Assembly (NCBI GenBank): GCA_965262305.1 | Contig: CBDHEY010000002.1 | Span: 1 to 64,000, forward strand | Direction: 5' to 3' | Length of the DNA stretch: 64,000 nt | Source: CBDHEY01 sp965262305 | Lineage (GTDB): Bacteria; Pseudomonadota; Gammaproteobacteria; Pseudomonadales; Cellvibrionaceae | In this document: positions 1-9,865 of the stretch, one piece after another | Layout: each line of letters starts with the position of its first letter | Position numbering within the stretch: position 1 is the first letter of the stretch | Translations under genes and position numbers: made by a program | The notes under the pieces: generated by a model | Database searches by the model: none | Told to the model about the DNA's origin: nothing | What the model saw: only the letters and a program-made list of their open reading frames with translations

Positions 1-3000
1 AGAATTCGGCTCAGCTTCTTGCGACAGGTAACGAAGGTGAAGGCGGTGATATTAGCTTAACAAGTTATCAGTCTTTTCAGTATGACGAGCTAGGTTTACC
101 AATTATATCTGGCTTAATTGTTCATGAAGATGCAAGTCTTGATGTGAGTGGGGAAGCTGGTGGCGGTCAAATTCGTTATCAAGCTCTGCGTAATGAAGCT
201 GACGCTGATCTAAATATTAATGGCAATGACGATCTTAACCTGTGGGTGATTGATAGGAATGGAGAATCTACACAGTTTTCAAATCAAAATGTTGGTGCTG
301 ATTCGATTGTTGCCGAAGGGGTTAGACAATACCACGTCGAAGGGACAAAAATTGGTAACTTTATTGGGACGCTTACTCGAGTTGTCGATGAATCCCAAGG
401 GGAATATCAAGTTAATGAAGATGGCCAATTTTTCGGTTTCTTAGATGGTAGAACTACAAATGAAAGTATTGTTATCGAGCCACTTGATGTCGATGGAATA
501 GCGCTTTGCGAGGCCGGCTCGATCGAATGCTCAGAGTTTTTCACTCAAAATGAAGAAACTGGGCAGTTGGAATCTTTGGGGGTTTTTCAAGTAAATCGTA
601 CCGACGAGTTTGGTATTAGAGAAGACGAACCTTTTGTTGATATTGATGGGCAAAGATATGCTGCAAATCCAATTGGTTCTCGAGAGGGGCGTAATTGTGG
701 CAGAACGATCAGTTGTACCGAATTCTTCTTCCGTATTGAACAAAACTTTTCTGGTGAAATATCACGTTATACCGCAATAACTTCAGAAACTTCAGATTTT
801 ATTGCTGTGCCGGATGGAGAGATAGAAACAGCGGCTTCTAAAAGGTTAGGGATTCTAGAGCTGGGTAATGCTGAGCTAGCTTCAGGTTTGGAAGTTCTTG
901 CTGATGGTGATTTTAGTTTCGAAGCTATCATAGATGGAGATGAATATGTCAATGATTTGCGGGATATCGTTGCGATAGATGGTGCAGGTACGGTTTCTGT
1001 CTTGGCATCTGGTGATCTATTTATCGACCAAAGGCTAGGCCTCACTATTTCTGATAGTGACTCCTGGAATATTAACTTTTCTTCCGGTGCCGATAGCCTT
1101 TCCTCTGCCGCTTGGGTGTTAAACAATAATGTTACTCGTCTTGATCTTGCTGAATCCAGCAGAATTGTGTCTGGTTCAGGTGATATTTCACTTTATTCGT
1201 CTGGAGATATTCATGTCCAAGGTCAGATTTTGAGTTTAGGGAGAGAGTCGGGTCTTGGAAGTATTAAGATAACAACAACAGAAAGTCAGCCGCTAACTGA
1301 AAGAGGTGGCGATATTGCACTTTTTGCTGATGGCAACATTTATGGTAATACAGATACTGATTTGAGTTTCTTTGAGGCCCGGCAGGATGCACTTCCTGTG
1401 CCTCAAGGTGTGCGCTATATTGTTGGTCAAGATGATAACGTTCCCTCTGGACCAACTGGAGTTGATCTCATTTTTGTCGATGCGGAGGAATCAAATTCTA
1501 ATATTGAGTCAATCGCGGGTGGAGACGTTTCGATTTATTCAGGTGGAGATCTAGATGGGTTAGTCGCCCGTTTGTTTACTCCTATCTTGGTTGATTCGAA
1601 TAATGAAGACAGTATCCTTAGAGTTACAGAGAGTTTTGGATCGGGTAATTTAAGTGTTTCTGTTGGTGGAAACGTAAATCAGAATTTCCTTTCTGTTGGT
1701 AATGGAAATGGTTCTCTTATAACGGAAGGACGAATCGGGTCAATTGTTAACGCTGAAGACGATAAGCCGAATTTACCTGTGTTTGGATTGCAGGCCGGAT
1801 CTTGGACATTAAGATCGTCTCAGGAAGCATCGATTGACGGTGTGGTTAATCAGACCTTACCGTTTGCATTGACGTACGGCGACTCTTCGGCATTAGAAAT
1901 AAAAACACTCTCCGGAGATATAAATTTATTTGCCGAAGCCTTGAACTTGGGAACTCTTAATCGATGGTTGCCTGGAACACTAGAGTCAGTAGCGTTTAGT
2001 GGCGATATAAACACTTTTGGTGATTTATTTTTATCCCCTAGTTCATTTGGAAGCTTTAATCTGTTAGCTGATCAAAATATCAATATTGGAATGATTACAG
2101 AGAATGGCACAGAACTCTCCTCTAGTATCTTTATGTCAGAAACTAATCCACAAGATATTCCGATTACACCGGATGGATCAATAAATCTCTCTGTATTTAA
2201 TATATTAGCGGGATCTGATTCTAGTTTAGTTCTTCCTCCCTTAAATCTACTTCACGAGGATTCGCTAACATCATCATCGATAGTGGCTTTAAATGGAAAT
2301 TACGATGGTTCTGCTGGCCCAATTAGTGTGATTAATCTTTCGCTACCTACAGAGCTACTCGTATTTGCTGGAAATGACATTATTGAACCTAAAGTGAATA
2401 TTAAGCATGCATCAGCGGATTCGATATCGACTTTCTTAGCTGAAGGTAAGATAAGTGATGTAACAATTAATGTTGCTGGTCCTGGAAGGTTGGATCTCAT
2501 TGCTGGCGAGGGGATTGATTTTAGTTCAACAGCTGAAGGGCCCCAACCTCGTGGAGTATCAAGCAGAGGCAGCCTTGCTAGCGCGCCTGGGTCGACAGAT
2601 GGGGATTTGCGATTGGCAGGAGAAGGCGGTGCAGATATCAATGTATATGTTGGGGTATTACCAGATACATTAAATTGGCAAGCCTTTATCCAACCCTATT
2701 TAAACACACAAGAAAATCTGGATGTGTTTGCTATTGATCTTCGCGCATTTGTTGATGAAGTGAGTCGAGATATTCAGGGTGTTGAGCTGGAGGCTGTGAC
2801 AGAATTGACCGACTACGAAGTATTGCAGCGGTTTTTAGAATTTCCTCAAGATGTTCAGGCAGATTTTGCGTCAACAACATTTTCCGGTGACGATGGTTTA
2901 GATCAGATTGTTAAAGGATTTGCGTATAGTCTAGAAATAACGAGCCAAATAAGCTCATCTAATAATGCAAATTTATTTGCAGACGTGTTCTTAGATCCTG

Positions 3001-4436
3001 AATCTTCACAAGCAGAGCTTCGCGAATTACTTCTTATTGATTCCATTCGATTATTTAGAGATCCAAATTTTTACTTGGATTATTATCAGACACTCGGAAT
3101 CGACGAACCTGATTCATTAACTATTGCGGCTATTCAAGAGCGGCTCAATGCAACAGGTTTTGATGTTGATGAAAGGCAATCTCAACTTAATTTCTTTAAC
3201 CAATTTTCGACGACATCGAGGCGCGATATCATTGAGCGATCATTTTTATTACTTGATGAAGCTGAGCAAAGAGAAATTACTTTCGATGCTTATAACCAAT
3301 TGGCGTTTGAGCAACAGCAAGAGCTTATTCTTGATGTGTTTTTTGGACAGCTTCGCGATGCGGGTCGGCTCTCCAATCAAATCGGCACCCCAGGTTATTT
3401 AGATGGTTACGAGGCAATTGCTGAGCTGTTTCCAAATACGTCGTTTGAGTTTATTGGAGAGAATACACAAGGACAAGATGTGTATTTGTTTGATTCTCAA
3501 TTCAGTGGCGACTTAACAATGGAGTTGCGTCGAATTTACACGCTAGACGGAGGTGATATTAATATCGTAGTGCCTGGTGGATTAGTGAATGCTGGGGACC
3601 CTTCCGTAGAATCACCTGAAAATCCGCAAGAAACGGGAATTGTTGCAGCACAAGCTGGTGATATTCGAACTTACACTGCGGGTGATTTTTTAGTGAATCA
3701 AAGCAGGGTCCAGACACTAGGTGGCGGCAGCATTTTAATGTGGTCTTCAGCGGGAGATTTAGATGCAGGGCGTGGGGCGCGCACTGCTTTGTCCGTGCCT
3801 GCACCTGTGCAAATTCTTGATCCCAACACTGGAGCGGTTAGTTTGGATTTTGGTGCCTCAATTGTAGGTTCTGGTATTAGACAATCTGAAATAGCGTCGA
3901 CGCAGGAAGAATTTATTGTTGATGTTAATGGTGTAAAACCTGACCCGGGTATTGATTTGATAGCCCCAAATGGTGCTGTGGACGCGGGAGAAGCCGGTAT
4001 TTTTGCCGAGGGTAATTTAAGTATTGCTGCAAATGAAGTGGTAAATGCGGAGTTTATTGAAGCGGGGGGTGAGACTCAGGGTGTACCTACTGACCCTGGA
4101 AGTATTGCAGCCGATTTAGCTGGTGCAAGTGATTTAGGAGCAGCTGCAGGTGCCGCTGCTGAGGATGCAGCAGGTGATGATCTTGTTCAAGACAACCCAT
4201 TATCTTGGATTGAAGTTAGTATTCTAGGTTTTGGTGATGTTGAAGAGGAGTCGTCGGGTTCTGGTGCGAAAAATGAAGATGAGCCAAAGAGCGTTGATTC
4301 ATTAGAGTCCGATGACAATGAAAATCTAGAAGATGCAACAGAATGCAATAGTGAAAATGACCAATGCCAAGATGACACGAATTTAGGTGAGAAAACGGAT
4401 CAAACTAAAAGTGATGAGCTAGCTTTACTGAATTAG
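1..4436 (+). CDS. Filamentous haemagglutinin-type exoprotein, DUF3739 C-terminal region (5' truncated)
   Basis: The reading frame (codons from base 3) is open from the left window edge to a TAG at 4434, so this is the last ~1,478 residues of a larger protein; the GTG at 144 is internal. The sequence is rich in Gly, Ser, Asp and Asn, with repeated short beta-strand units of the type GDI-x-hydrophobic, as in beta-helical filamentous haemagglutinins. Near 3550-4080 it matches the conserved DUF3739 block of that family: GGDINIVVPGG, a DIRTYTAGDFLVNQSR-like segment, SAGDLDAGRGA, and IDLIAPNGAVDAGEAGI. The last ~100 residues are Ala-rich, then strongly acidic with two cysteines. The family is exported across the outer membrane and acts in adhesion. 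It lies 67 bases upstream of an ExbB/ExbD/TonB series on the same strand. No TpsB-type transporter is visible here, but the upstream part is missing. Confidence 0.85.
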   Translation, partial: NSAQLLATGNEGEGGDISLTSYQSFQYDELGLPIISGLIVHEDASLDVSGEAGGGQIRYQALRNEADADLNINGNDDLNLWVIDRNGESTQFSNQNVGADSIVAEGVRQYHVEGTKIGNFIGTLTRVVDESQGEYQVNEDGQFFGFLDGRTTNESIVIEPLDVDGIALCEAGSIECSEFFTQNEETGQLESLGVFQVNRTDEFGIREDEPFVDIDGQRYAANPIGSREGRNCGRTISCTEFFFRIEQNFSGEISRYTAITSETSDFIAVPDGEIETAASKRLGILELGNAELASGLEVLADGDFSFEAIIDGDEYVNDLRDIVAIDGAGTVSVLASGDLFIDQRLGLTISDSDSWNINFSSGADSLSSAAWVLNNNVTRLDLAESSRIVSGSGDISLYSSGDIHVQGQILSLGRESGLGSIKITTTESQPLTERGGDIALFADGNIYGNTDTDLSFFEARQDALPVPQGVRYIVGQDDNVPSGPTGVDLIFVDAEESNSNIESIAGGDVSIYSGGDLDGLVARLFTPILVDSNNEDSILRVTESFGSGNLSVSVGGNVNQNFLSVGNGNGSLITEGRIGSIVNAEDDKPNLPVFGLQAGSWTLRSSQEASIDGVVNQTLPFALTYGDSSALEIKTLSGDINLFAEALNLGTLNRWLPGTLESVAFSGDINTFGDLFLSPSSFGSFNLLADQNINIGMITENGTELSSSIFMSETNPQDIPITPDGSINLSVFNILAGSDSSLVLPPLNLLHEDSLTSSSIVALNGNYDGSAGPISVINLSLPTELLVFAGNDIIEPKVNIKHASADSISTFLAEGKISDVTINVAGPGRLDLIAGEGIDFSSTAEGPQPRGVSSRGSLASAPGSTDGDLRLAGEGGADINVYVGVLPDTLNWQAFIQPYLNTQENLDVFAIDLRAFVDEVSRDIQGVELEAVTELTDYEVLQRFLEFPQDVQADFASTTFSGDDGLDQIVKGFAYSLEITSQISSSNNANLFADVFLDPESSQAELRELLLIDSIRLFRDPNFYLDYYQTLGIDEPDSLTIAAIQERLNATGFDVDERQSQLNFFNQFSTTSRRDIIERSFLLLDEAEQREITFDAYNQLAFEQQQELILDVFFGQLRDAGRLSNQIGTPGYLDGYEAIAELFPNTSFEFIGENTQGQDVYLFDSQFSGDLTMELRRIYTLDGGDINIVVPGGLVNAGDPSVESPENPQETGIVAAQAGDIRTYTAGDFLVNQSRVQTLGGGSILMWSSAGDLDAGRGARTALSVPAPVQILDPNTGAVSLDFGASIVGSGIRQSEIASTQEEFIVDVNGVKPDPGIDLIAPNGAVDAGEAGIFAEGNLSIAANEVVNAEFIEAGGETQGVPTDPGSIAADLAGASDLGAAAGAAAEDAAGDDLVQDNPLSWIEVSILGFGDVEEESSGSGAKNEDEPKSVDSLESDDNENLEDATECNSENDQCQDDTNLGEKTDQTKSDELALLN

Positions 4437-4503
4437 TTTACGATGAATTTTTAATAGATTAAGTGGGTTACATGTAAATTCCCGAAAATGGGGGGAACGG
4501 AAA

Positions 4504-6333
4504 ATGATTGGAATACACAAGATGAAAAAATATTTGGCCATATTTTTAGGCTTTTTTATTTTATCTTCACAGGCTTCGGCATGGTGGAATGACGACTGGG
4601 TTTACCGTAAGCAATTACAGGTAGATATCACTGGTGTTGAAAATGATGGTGATGCTTTTCCAACGCTCATACGCCTTTCGGGAGGTAACTTCGGTTACTT
4701 TTTTGATGTGTTACCAAAGGGAGAGGATTTAAGGTTTTTGGCTGCTGATGATAAAACGCCACTTAAATTTCATATCGAAAAATTTGATCCAGTAACTGAG
4801 ATGGCCTTGATATGGGTTAAGGTGCCGCGAACAGGTTCTGCGGTAACCAGTGGCGCAATCACTACTGAAACTATCTTTATGTACTATGGAAATCCCTCCG
4901 CAGTTTCGGGTGAAGATAAAGCGGGAACCTACGATATCAATCAATCGCTAGTTTATCATTTTGATGCACTCGCTCAGGCTCCAACAGATGCAACCGCATA
5001 CCAAAATAATCCAGCGACATATCAAGGAGAAACGACAGCGATTGGTTTGATTGGTAATGCTGCTAAATTTGGTAATCAGGATCGCTTGCTAGTAAATGGT
5101 TCTCCGTCTATGAGATTTGTCCCAGAATCAGGATGGACTCTTTCAATGTGGTTTCTTGTAGAAGCGCCGCAGCCAGATTTTTCTTATTTACTTAATGTTT
5201 CTGATAATCAGCAATCCGTGAGTGTTGTTTTAAGCGATTTAACACCACAGATTTCTGTAGAGAATACCGCTGGGATTCTTGGAGAGGCTGTCGCGAGTTC
5301 GAACATTAATCCAAATGTTTGGCATCACCTTGCTCTTGTTATAAGCGCAAATCAAATATCAATGCGCATTGACGGAAAGCCAGTAGCAAATGTTGCTGCC
5401 AATCTATTCGAGTTTAATCCTACGATAAACATTGGCGGTGCTACCGACTTTGCAGGCGCAGCTATGAAGGTTGATGAATTAAAAGTTTCTAACATCGCTC
5501 GCTCTGATTTCTGGTATGGAAAAACATTTGATAACCAAGCGGTAGGGAGTGACATAGTTATTTACGGAGAGGATGAATCTAGTGAAAGCAGTGGCGGTGC
5601 TGATAACTATTTTGTCGGTATTTTAAAAAGTGTTTCTTTAGATGGTTGGATCGTAATTGGAATGCTTGGAATTATGGCGGTAATTAGTTGGGCCGTTGCG
5701 CTAGGAAAGGCCATTGTTATCTCTCGGGTTAATAAAGATAACAAAGCGTTTATGAAAGAATTTCGCTCAATGAGTTTAGATTTAGCTTCTCTTGATAGAG
5801 AAGTCACCGATGAAGAAAAGTCTTTAGAAGATTCACCTCTTATGGGTGCGCTTTTTGGAAAACACGATCATTTCCAAAGTTCAAATTTATATCATCTATA
5901 TCATATTGGTATGCATGAAATGAAACTACGGATTGGTCGTAGTGTTGGTGCTGCGAGTGCCTTATCACCAGAAGGTTTGCAAGTCATCAAAGCTTCACTG
6001 GATGCGGGTATGGTTCGTGAGCAGCAAAGGTTAAATAAAATGATGGTCTTGTTAACTATTGCTATTTCTGGGGGGCCGTTTTTAGGGCTGCTTGGTACTG
6101 TTTTAGGTGTAATGATTACTTTTGCCGCAATTGCTATATCTGGTGATGTCAATATTAACGCAATTGCGCCTGGTGTATCGGCAGCATTAATGACGACCGT
6201 AGCTGGCTTGTTTGTGGCTATTCCAGCTTTGTTTGCATATAACTATCTGAGTACTCGAATACGCGATCTCTCAATTGATATGAGAGTGTTTGTTGATGAA
6301 CTCACAGCAAAAATAGCTGAGTACCACGGATAA
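4504..6333 (+). CDS. DUF2341-LamG-MotA/TolQ/ExbB fusion protein
   Basis: A 609-residue multidomain membrane protein. It has a signal peptide (cleavage after SQASA, about residue 26) and a DUF2341 domain starting WWNDDW and running to about residue 130. A concanavalin A-like LamG fold follows (about 145-345), with the usual SMWF strand. A membrane segment lies near residue 375, and the C-terminal ~200 residues form an ExbB/TolQ/MotA proton channel with the GGPFLGLLGTVLGVM motif. ExbB proteins normally have no large periplasmic region, so the N-terminal ~350 residues would form a sugar- or surface-binding head outside the inner membrane. The ATG at 4504 has a GGGGG Shine-Dalgarno eight bases upstream. 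ExbD and TonB genes follow directly, so the channel probably powers that TonB-like protein. Domain calls are from motif recognition; the ligand is unknown. Confidence 0.88.
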   Translation: MIGIHKMKKYLAIFLGFFILSSQASAWWNDDWVYRKQLQVDITGVENDGDAFPTLIRLSGGNFGYFFDVLPKGEDLRFLAADDKTPLKFHIEKFDPVTEMALIWVKVPRTGSAVTSGAITTETIFMYYGNPSAVSGEDKAGTYDINQSLVYHFDALAQAPTDATAYQNNPATYQGETTAIGLIGNAAKFGNQDRLLVNGSPSMRFVPESGWTLSMWFLVEAPQPDFSYLLNVSDNQQSVSVVLSDLTPQISVENTAGILGEAVASSNINPNVWHHLALVISANQISMRIDGKPVANVAANLFEFNPTINIGGATDFAGAAMKVDELKVSNIARSDFWYGKTFDNQAVGSDIVIYGEDESSESSGGADNYFVGILKSVSLDGWIVIGMLGIMAVISWAVALGKAIVISRVNKDNKAFMKEFRSMSLDLASLDREVTDEEKSLEDSPLMGALFGKHDHFQSSNLYHLYHIGMHEMKLRIGRSVGAASALSPEGLQVIKASLDAGMVREQQRLNKMMVLLTIAISGGPFLGLLGTVLGVMITFAAIAISGDVNINAIAPGVSAALMTTVAGLFVAIPALFAYNYLSTRIRDLSIDMRVFVDELTAKIAEYHG

Positions 6334-6352
6334 TAAATAACAGGAGAACAAC

Positions 6353-6760
6353 ATGTCTTCTTCATTTTTTGATAATGATGCTTACGACGATATTAATGTG
6401 ACGCCTATGCTAGATGTTGCATATGTATTGCTCATCATATTTATTATTATGACAACCGCAACTGTGCAAGGGATTATGGTTAATTTGCCTCAAGCGAGTG
6501 CAAAACCAAGCCTTGCTGAATCGCGAACTAAAGCAATTAGCATCACGGCAGAAGGGCAGATATTTTTAGATACTTACCCAGTTACATTAGATCAATTGGA
6601 AACGCTTTTACAGCAGTATAAAACTGCAGATCCTAATTTACCTGTTATTGTAAAGGCGGATTCAACGATTCAATATCAGCGTGTGGTTGAAGTTTTGGAT
6701 TTGGTTGGTAAGTTGGAAATATCTCAATTGGGTCTAGTAACTCAAAATCTGGTGAAGTAA
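6353..6760 (+). CDS. exbD: ExbD/TolR-type biopolymer transport protein
   Basis: A 135-residue protein of typical ExbD/TolR size. It has a short cytoplasmic N-terminus, then the family signature INVTPMLDVAYVLLIIFIIM (about residues 15-34). The Asp in PMLD is the proton-carrying residue of the family. The rest is a periplasmic domain with the usual VKAD segment near residue 103. A good Shine-Dalgarno (CAGGAG) precedes the ATG. It starts 20 bases after the ExbB-fusion gene and ends 2 bases before the TonB-like gene, so the three should be co-translated as one energy-transducing complex in the inner membrane. Confidence 0.92.
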   Translation: MSSSFFDNDAYDDINVTPMLDVAYVLLIIFIIMTTATVQGIMVNLPQASAKPSLAESRTKAISITAEGQIFLDTYPVTLDQLETLLQQYKTADPNLPVIVKADSTIQYQRVVEVLDLVGKLEISQLGLVTQNLVK

Positions 6761-6762
6761 AC

Positions 6763-7422
6763 ATGTCTTTCGCAACTTCCAAATTGGCTCGTTGGTTTCC
6801 AGCTATGGCTGTTGGCTTAGCTATTCTTTTGGTGATGTTAGCGATTTATGGTGTGATGAAACTATTTCCTAAGGATGAGAGTAAACCAAAAAAGTCCGTA
6901 CAGATGATTACGGTATTGCCTCCACCGCCTCCACCGCCTCCACCAAAAGAAGAACCGCCTCCTCCAGAAGAGGAAGAGGTTGAACTTGAGGAAGAAGAAC
7001 CCGAACCAGAAGAAGTTCCAGAGGAAGTAGCGTCAGACGAACCACCTCCAGGAGAGTTGCTTGGGTTAGATGCGGATGGTGCAGCCGGTGCAGATGCGTT
7101 TGGTCTTATCGCCAAAAAAGGTGGACGAGGCTTACTTAGTGGTGGGGGGCCATTTGCTTGGTATGAAGGTGTAGTAATAAATGATGTCCAGCAAGCGCTA
7201 AGTGAATACGATGATTTAAGAACGGAATCTTATAGTGTTAGTTTATTAATTTGGTTGGGTATTGATGGAGAGATCGAGCGAGTTAAAGTAAATAAATCTT
7301 CTGGGGACAATGATCGAGATCGTGCTCTAGAAATGGCGGTATTGTCTATGCGTTACCTTAGCAAAAGCCCGCCACTTGAAATGCCGCAACCGGTGAGTTT
7401 TGAAATCGTTTCAAGATTATAA
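6763..7422 (+). CDS. TonB-like energy transducer
   Basis: A 219-residue protein with the TonB layout. There is one N-terminal membrane segment (about residues 13-33), then a run of nine prolines in the stretch from residue 52, then a strongly acidic Glu/Pro linker to about residue 95. A C-terminal domain (about 130-219) resembles the TonB/TolA C-terminal fold: WLGIDGEIERVKV, then an SSGD turn, then AL-MAVLSMRYLSKSPP. The linker is PPPP/EEE-rich rather than the EP/KP repeat of classical TonB, so it is a divergent paralogue, probably matched to its own partner. It starts two bases after exbD. The likely partner is the porin or the haemagglutinin encoded beside it; that is inference from gene order. 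Confidence 0.85.
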   Translation: MSFATSKLARWFPAMAVGLAILLVMLAIYGVMKLFPKDESKPKKSVQMITVLPPPPPPPPPKEEPPPPEEEEVELEEEEPEPEEVPEEVASDEPPPGELLGLDADGAAGADAFGLIAKKGGRGLLSGGGPFAWYEGVVINDVQQALSEYDDLRTESYSVSLLIWLGIDGEIERVKVNKSSGDNDRDRALEMAVLSMRYLSKSPPLEMPQPVSFEIVSRL

Positions 7423-7489
7423 AATTATCGATATAAATTGTAAGTGGAAATCTTAGCTGTTGGGATTTAGATTGGGGACTAATATTAGA

Positions 7490-9223
7490 ATGAAAAAACA
7501 GATTGTTACTGGAGTATTTGCAACTTTACTGCTTTTTGCTGGGCAGGTCATCGCTGATGCAAATGAAGATCAGAGAAAAGAACTTTTGCGAGTTCAAAAA
7601 ACAACCTTTAAACTGATCGACTTGTTGGTAGAAGAAGGGTTGTTGAGCCCCGAAAAAGCCCAGCGTATGAAACAGCTTGCTGAGCAAGAAGCTATTCTAG
7701 ATCTGCAAAAAGAACTCGCTGAAGAACCTATAGATCCAAGCGCGGTGAGAGTGCCTTATGTACCCGAATTTGTGCAAGAACAAATTCGAGAAGATTTACG
7801 TAAAGAAGTGAAAGAAGATGTTTTGGAAGATGTGTTAAAACAAGCATCCGAAGAACGTTGGGGTTTGCCTGGGACTTGGCCAGAATGGGTAGATAGAATT
7901 ACTGTTAAAGGCGATGTGCGAGTTCGCTATGAAATGGTTAATTTTGGTGATAATAACTTTGACGCTGGTGTCGGGGAAGGATTTACTTACGTAGACGTAA
8001 ACGCGATTAATGAAGCACGAAGATTTCAACTATTTAATGAAAATAATCCTGACGAGCGAGAGCAGTTCTTTCTTAATACTTCTGAAGACTTTGATCGCTT
8101 GCGTGTTAGAGCCAGATTAGAAATCACTGGAAACATCTCAAATAATTGGCATGCTAGCATGCGATTTAAAACAGGAAATAGGGAAAATCCGATAGGTTGT
8201 TGTACTGACCTGGGTAGAAATGGTGATGGATTAGATCTGTTTGCCGATAAGGGATATATTGGTTTCGATTGGCGGGATAGTTTAGAGCGTTCATTATATT
8301 CGTTTAAAATTGGTCGTCTTGATAATCCTTTCTTTCGTACTGATTTAATATGGGATGCAGATGTCACTTTTGATGGCGTGACTTCTGAAGGGTTTATTCC
8401 TTTTAGCAAAAAGCCAGGTTACGAACAAAGTGGTGTTTTCGGTACCTTGGGTGCCTTTCTAATCGGTGATTTTAACAATCGTGGCCAGCAAGATAAGCGG
8501 TTATACGCCGGTCAACTGGGAGTCAATTGGCAATTGACAGATCATCATAGAGCAAAGATCTCAACTACCTATTATGATTATGACAATATAGTTGGTGTGG
8601 CGAATGAAGCTAATCGTAGAACAAATGATTTTACGGCAACAGAGTTTGTAACTCGAGGTAATACCCTATTCAATATTGATGGAACACAAATCATTCCTGG
8701 TGAGAGAACGGTGGTGAATGATGCGTTGTTTGGTTATGCTTCTGACTATAATCTACTTAACTACCTTGTTGAGTGGGAATGGTCGCGCTTTCAGCCAATT
8801 AATGTATTAATTTATTATGATTATGTTGAAAATGTGGGATGGGATACAGAGACCGTAGAAGCGAGAGCTAACTCATCTCTAACTGGGAATGCTTTCAGGA
8901 TATTAACGTTGGATAATGTTATTGAAGAGCGAACTACTGGTTATAAATATGGAGTTAAATTTGGTCATCGTGATATCGAGAACTTTAATGATTGGAGTTT
9001 TGAGTTAGCTTATCGATACTTAGAGGCTGACGCCGTATTGGATGCGTTTACAGATTCTGATTTTCATGGTGGTGGTACTGATGCAAAAGGTACGATCATA
9101 AGAGGGGATTACGGTATTGGCTCAAGAACGAAATTGACGTTGAGGTATTTAAGTGCTGACGAAATAGATGGTATTCCTCTAAAAGTTAATACGTGGCAAA
9201 TTAACTGGTTAAATAGATTCTAG
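7490..9223 (+). CDS. Putative outer-membrane porin with N-terminal coiled coil
   Basis: A 577-residue protein. The ATG at 7490 begins a clear signal peptide ending VIA-DA; an in-frame TTG at 7460 is less likely. Residues ~25-125 are charged and helical (Lys/Glu heptads, EEGLLSPEKAQRMKQ), typical of the periplasmic stalk of the putative porin family. The rest alternates short amphipathic strands with aromatic girdle residues (VRVRYEMV, FDRLRVRARLEI) and ends in ...INWLNRF with a terminal Phe, the usual signal for outer-membrane barrel assembly. It follows tonB by 67 bases and is followed by a small coiled-coil protein. It probably forms the outer-membrane part of the same module. The transported substrate is unknown. 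Confidence 0.82.
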   Translation: MKKQIVTGVFATLLLFAGQVIADANEDQRKELLRVQKTTFKLIDLLVEEGLLSPEKAQRMKQLAEQEAILDLQKELAEEPIDPSAVRVPYVPEFVQEQIREDLRKEVKEDVLEDVLKQASEERWGLPGTWPEWVDRITVKGDVRVRYEMVNFGDNNFDAGVGEGFTYVDVNAINEARRFQLFNENNPDEREQFFLNTSEDFDRLRVRARLEITGNISNNWHASMRFKTGNRENPIGCCTDLGRNGDGLDLFADKGYIGFDWRDSLERSLYSFKIGRLDNPFFRTDLIWDADVTFDGVTSEGFIPFSKKPGYEQSGVFGTLGAFLIGDFNNRGQQDKRLYAGQLGVNWQLTDHHRAKISTTYYDYDNIVGVANEANRRTNDFTATEFVTRGNTLFNIDGTQIIPGERTVVNDALFGYASDYNLLNYLVEWEWSRFQPINVLIYYDYVENVGWDTETVEARANSSLTGNAFRILTLDNVIEERTTGYKYGVKFGHRDIENFNDWSFELAYRYLEADAVLDAFTDSDFHGGGTDAKGTIIRGDYGIGSRTKLTLRYLSADEIDGIPLKVNTWQINWLNRF

Positions 9224-9244
9224 ATAAGGTTGGGAGGTAGTGAA

Positions 9245-9865
9245 ATGAAGTTACTCACTTTAACATTGGCTATTGCACTATTCTATAGCACGTCTATACA
9301 TGCAGCCCCTCGAGACGCTGGGGGAGGCGCAGATGCAGGAATTCAAAGGTTGTTAAGACAATTGACGGCGGAACGGGATCAGCTGCTAGTCGAAAAGCAA
9401 GATTTGTCGAAACAGCTTGATGAAAAGGATAAGGAAGTAAAAAAGCTCAGTAAAAAACTCTCGGGTAAAGAAGACTCACTTGGTAAATATAAAGATGTAA
9501 ATGGGAAGCTCGTTGACCGCCTAAAGCTAGCTCAAGAAAAAATAGTGGAGATGAATAACGCTTATCGTGATCTTCAGTCCCAAGCATTGACCTTGCAAAA
9601 TGATAAAACAAGTCTGGAAGCTAATGTTGCTGATCAACAAGATCAGATAGATCGTCACGTTGAAAATAATCATCGAATGCTCGAAATTAATAGTGAACTG
9701 TTGAACAGATACAAGAAAAAAGGTTTTTTTACGCTTATGGCAAAAAAAGAACCATTGACTCAACTTCATAAAGTTGCTATTGAAAATCTCATTCAAGAAT
9801 ATGAATTCGAGTTGGAAGATTTAACTGCGCCAGAACAAAAATTGGCTGATCAAAAGAATCCTTAG
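9245..9865 (+). CDS. Small periplasmic coiled-coil protein
   Basis: A 206-residue protein of unknown function. The ATG at 9245 is preceded by a near-ideal GGGAGG seven bases upstream and begins a signal peptide ending IHAAP; the upstream TTG at 9230 is rejected. Residues ~30-150 are an almost continuous heptad coiled coil (LLRQLTAERDQLLVEKQDLS, then KDKEVKKLSKKL). The C-terminal part carries a GFFTLMAKKEPLTQL segment. It is the last gene of the haemagglutinin/TonB series, 21 bases after the porin. A periplasmic spacer or tether linking porin, TonB and exoprotein is possible, but that is inference. Confidence 0.75.
   Translation: MKLLTLTLAIALFYSTSIHAAPRDAGGGADAGIQRLLRQLTAERDQLLVEKQDLSKQLDEKDKEVKKLSKKLSGKEDSLGKYKDVNGKLVDRLKLAQEKIVEMNNAYRDLQSQALTLQNDKTSLEANVADQQDQIDRHVENNHRMLEINSELLNRYKKKGFFTLMAKKEPLTQLHKVAIENLIQEYEFELEDLTAPEQKLADQKNP

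Noticed and set aside
6846..7115. 89-residue Gly/Ser-rich minus-strand frame
   Set aside because: It is the complement of the Pro/Glu-rich linker of the TonB-like gene.
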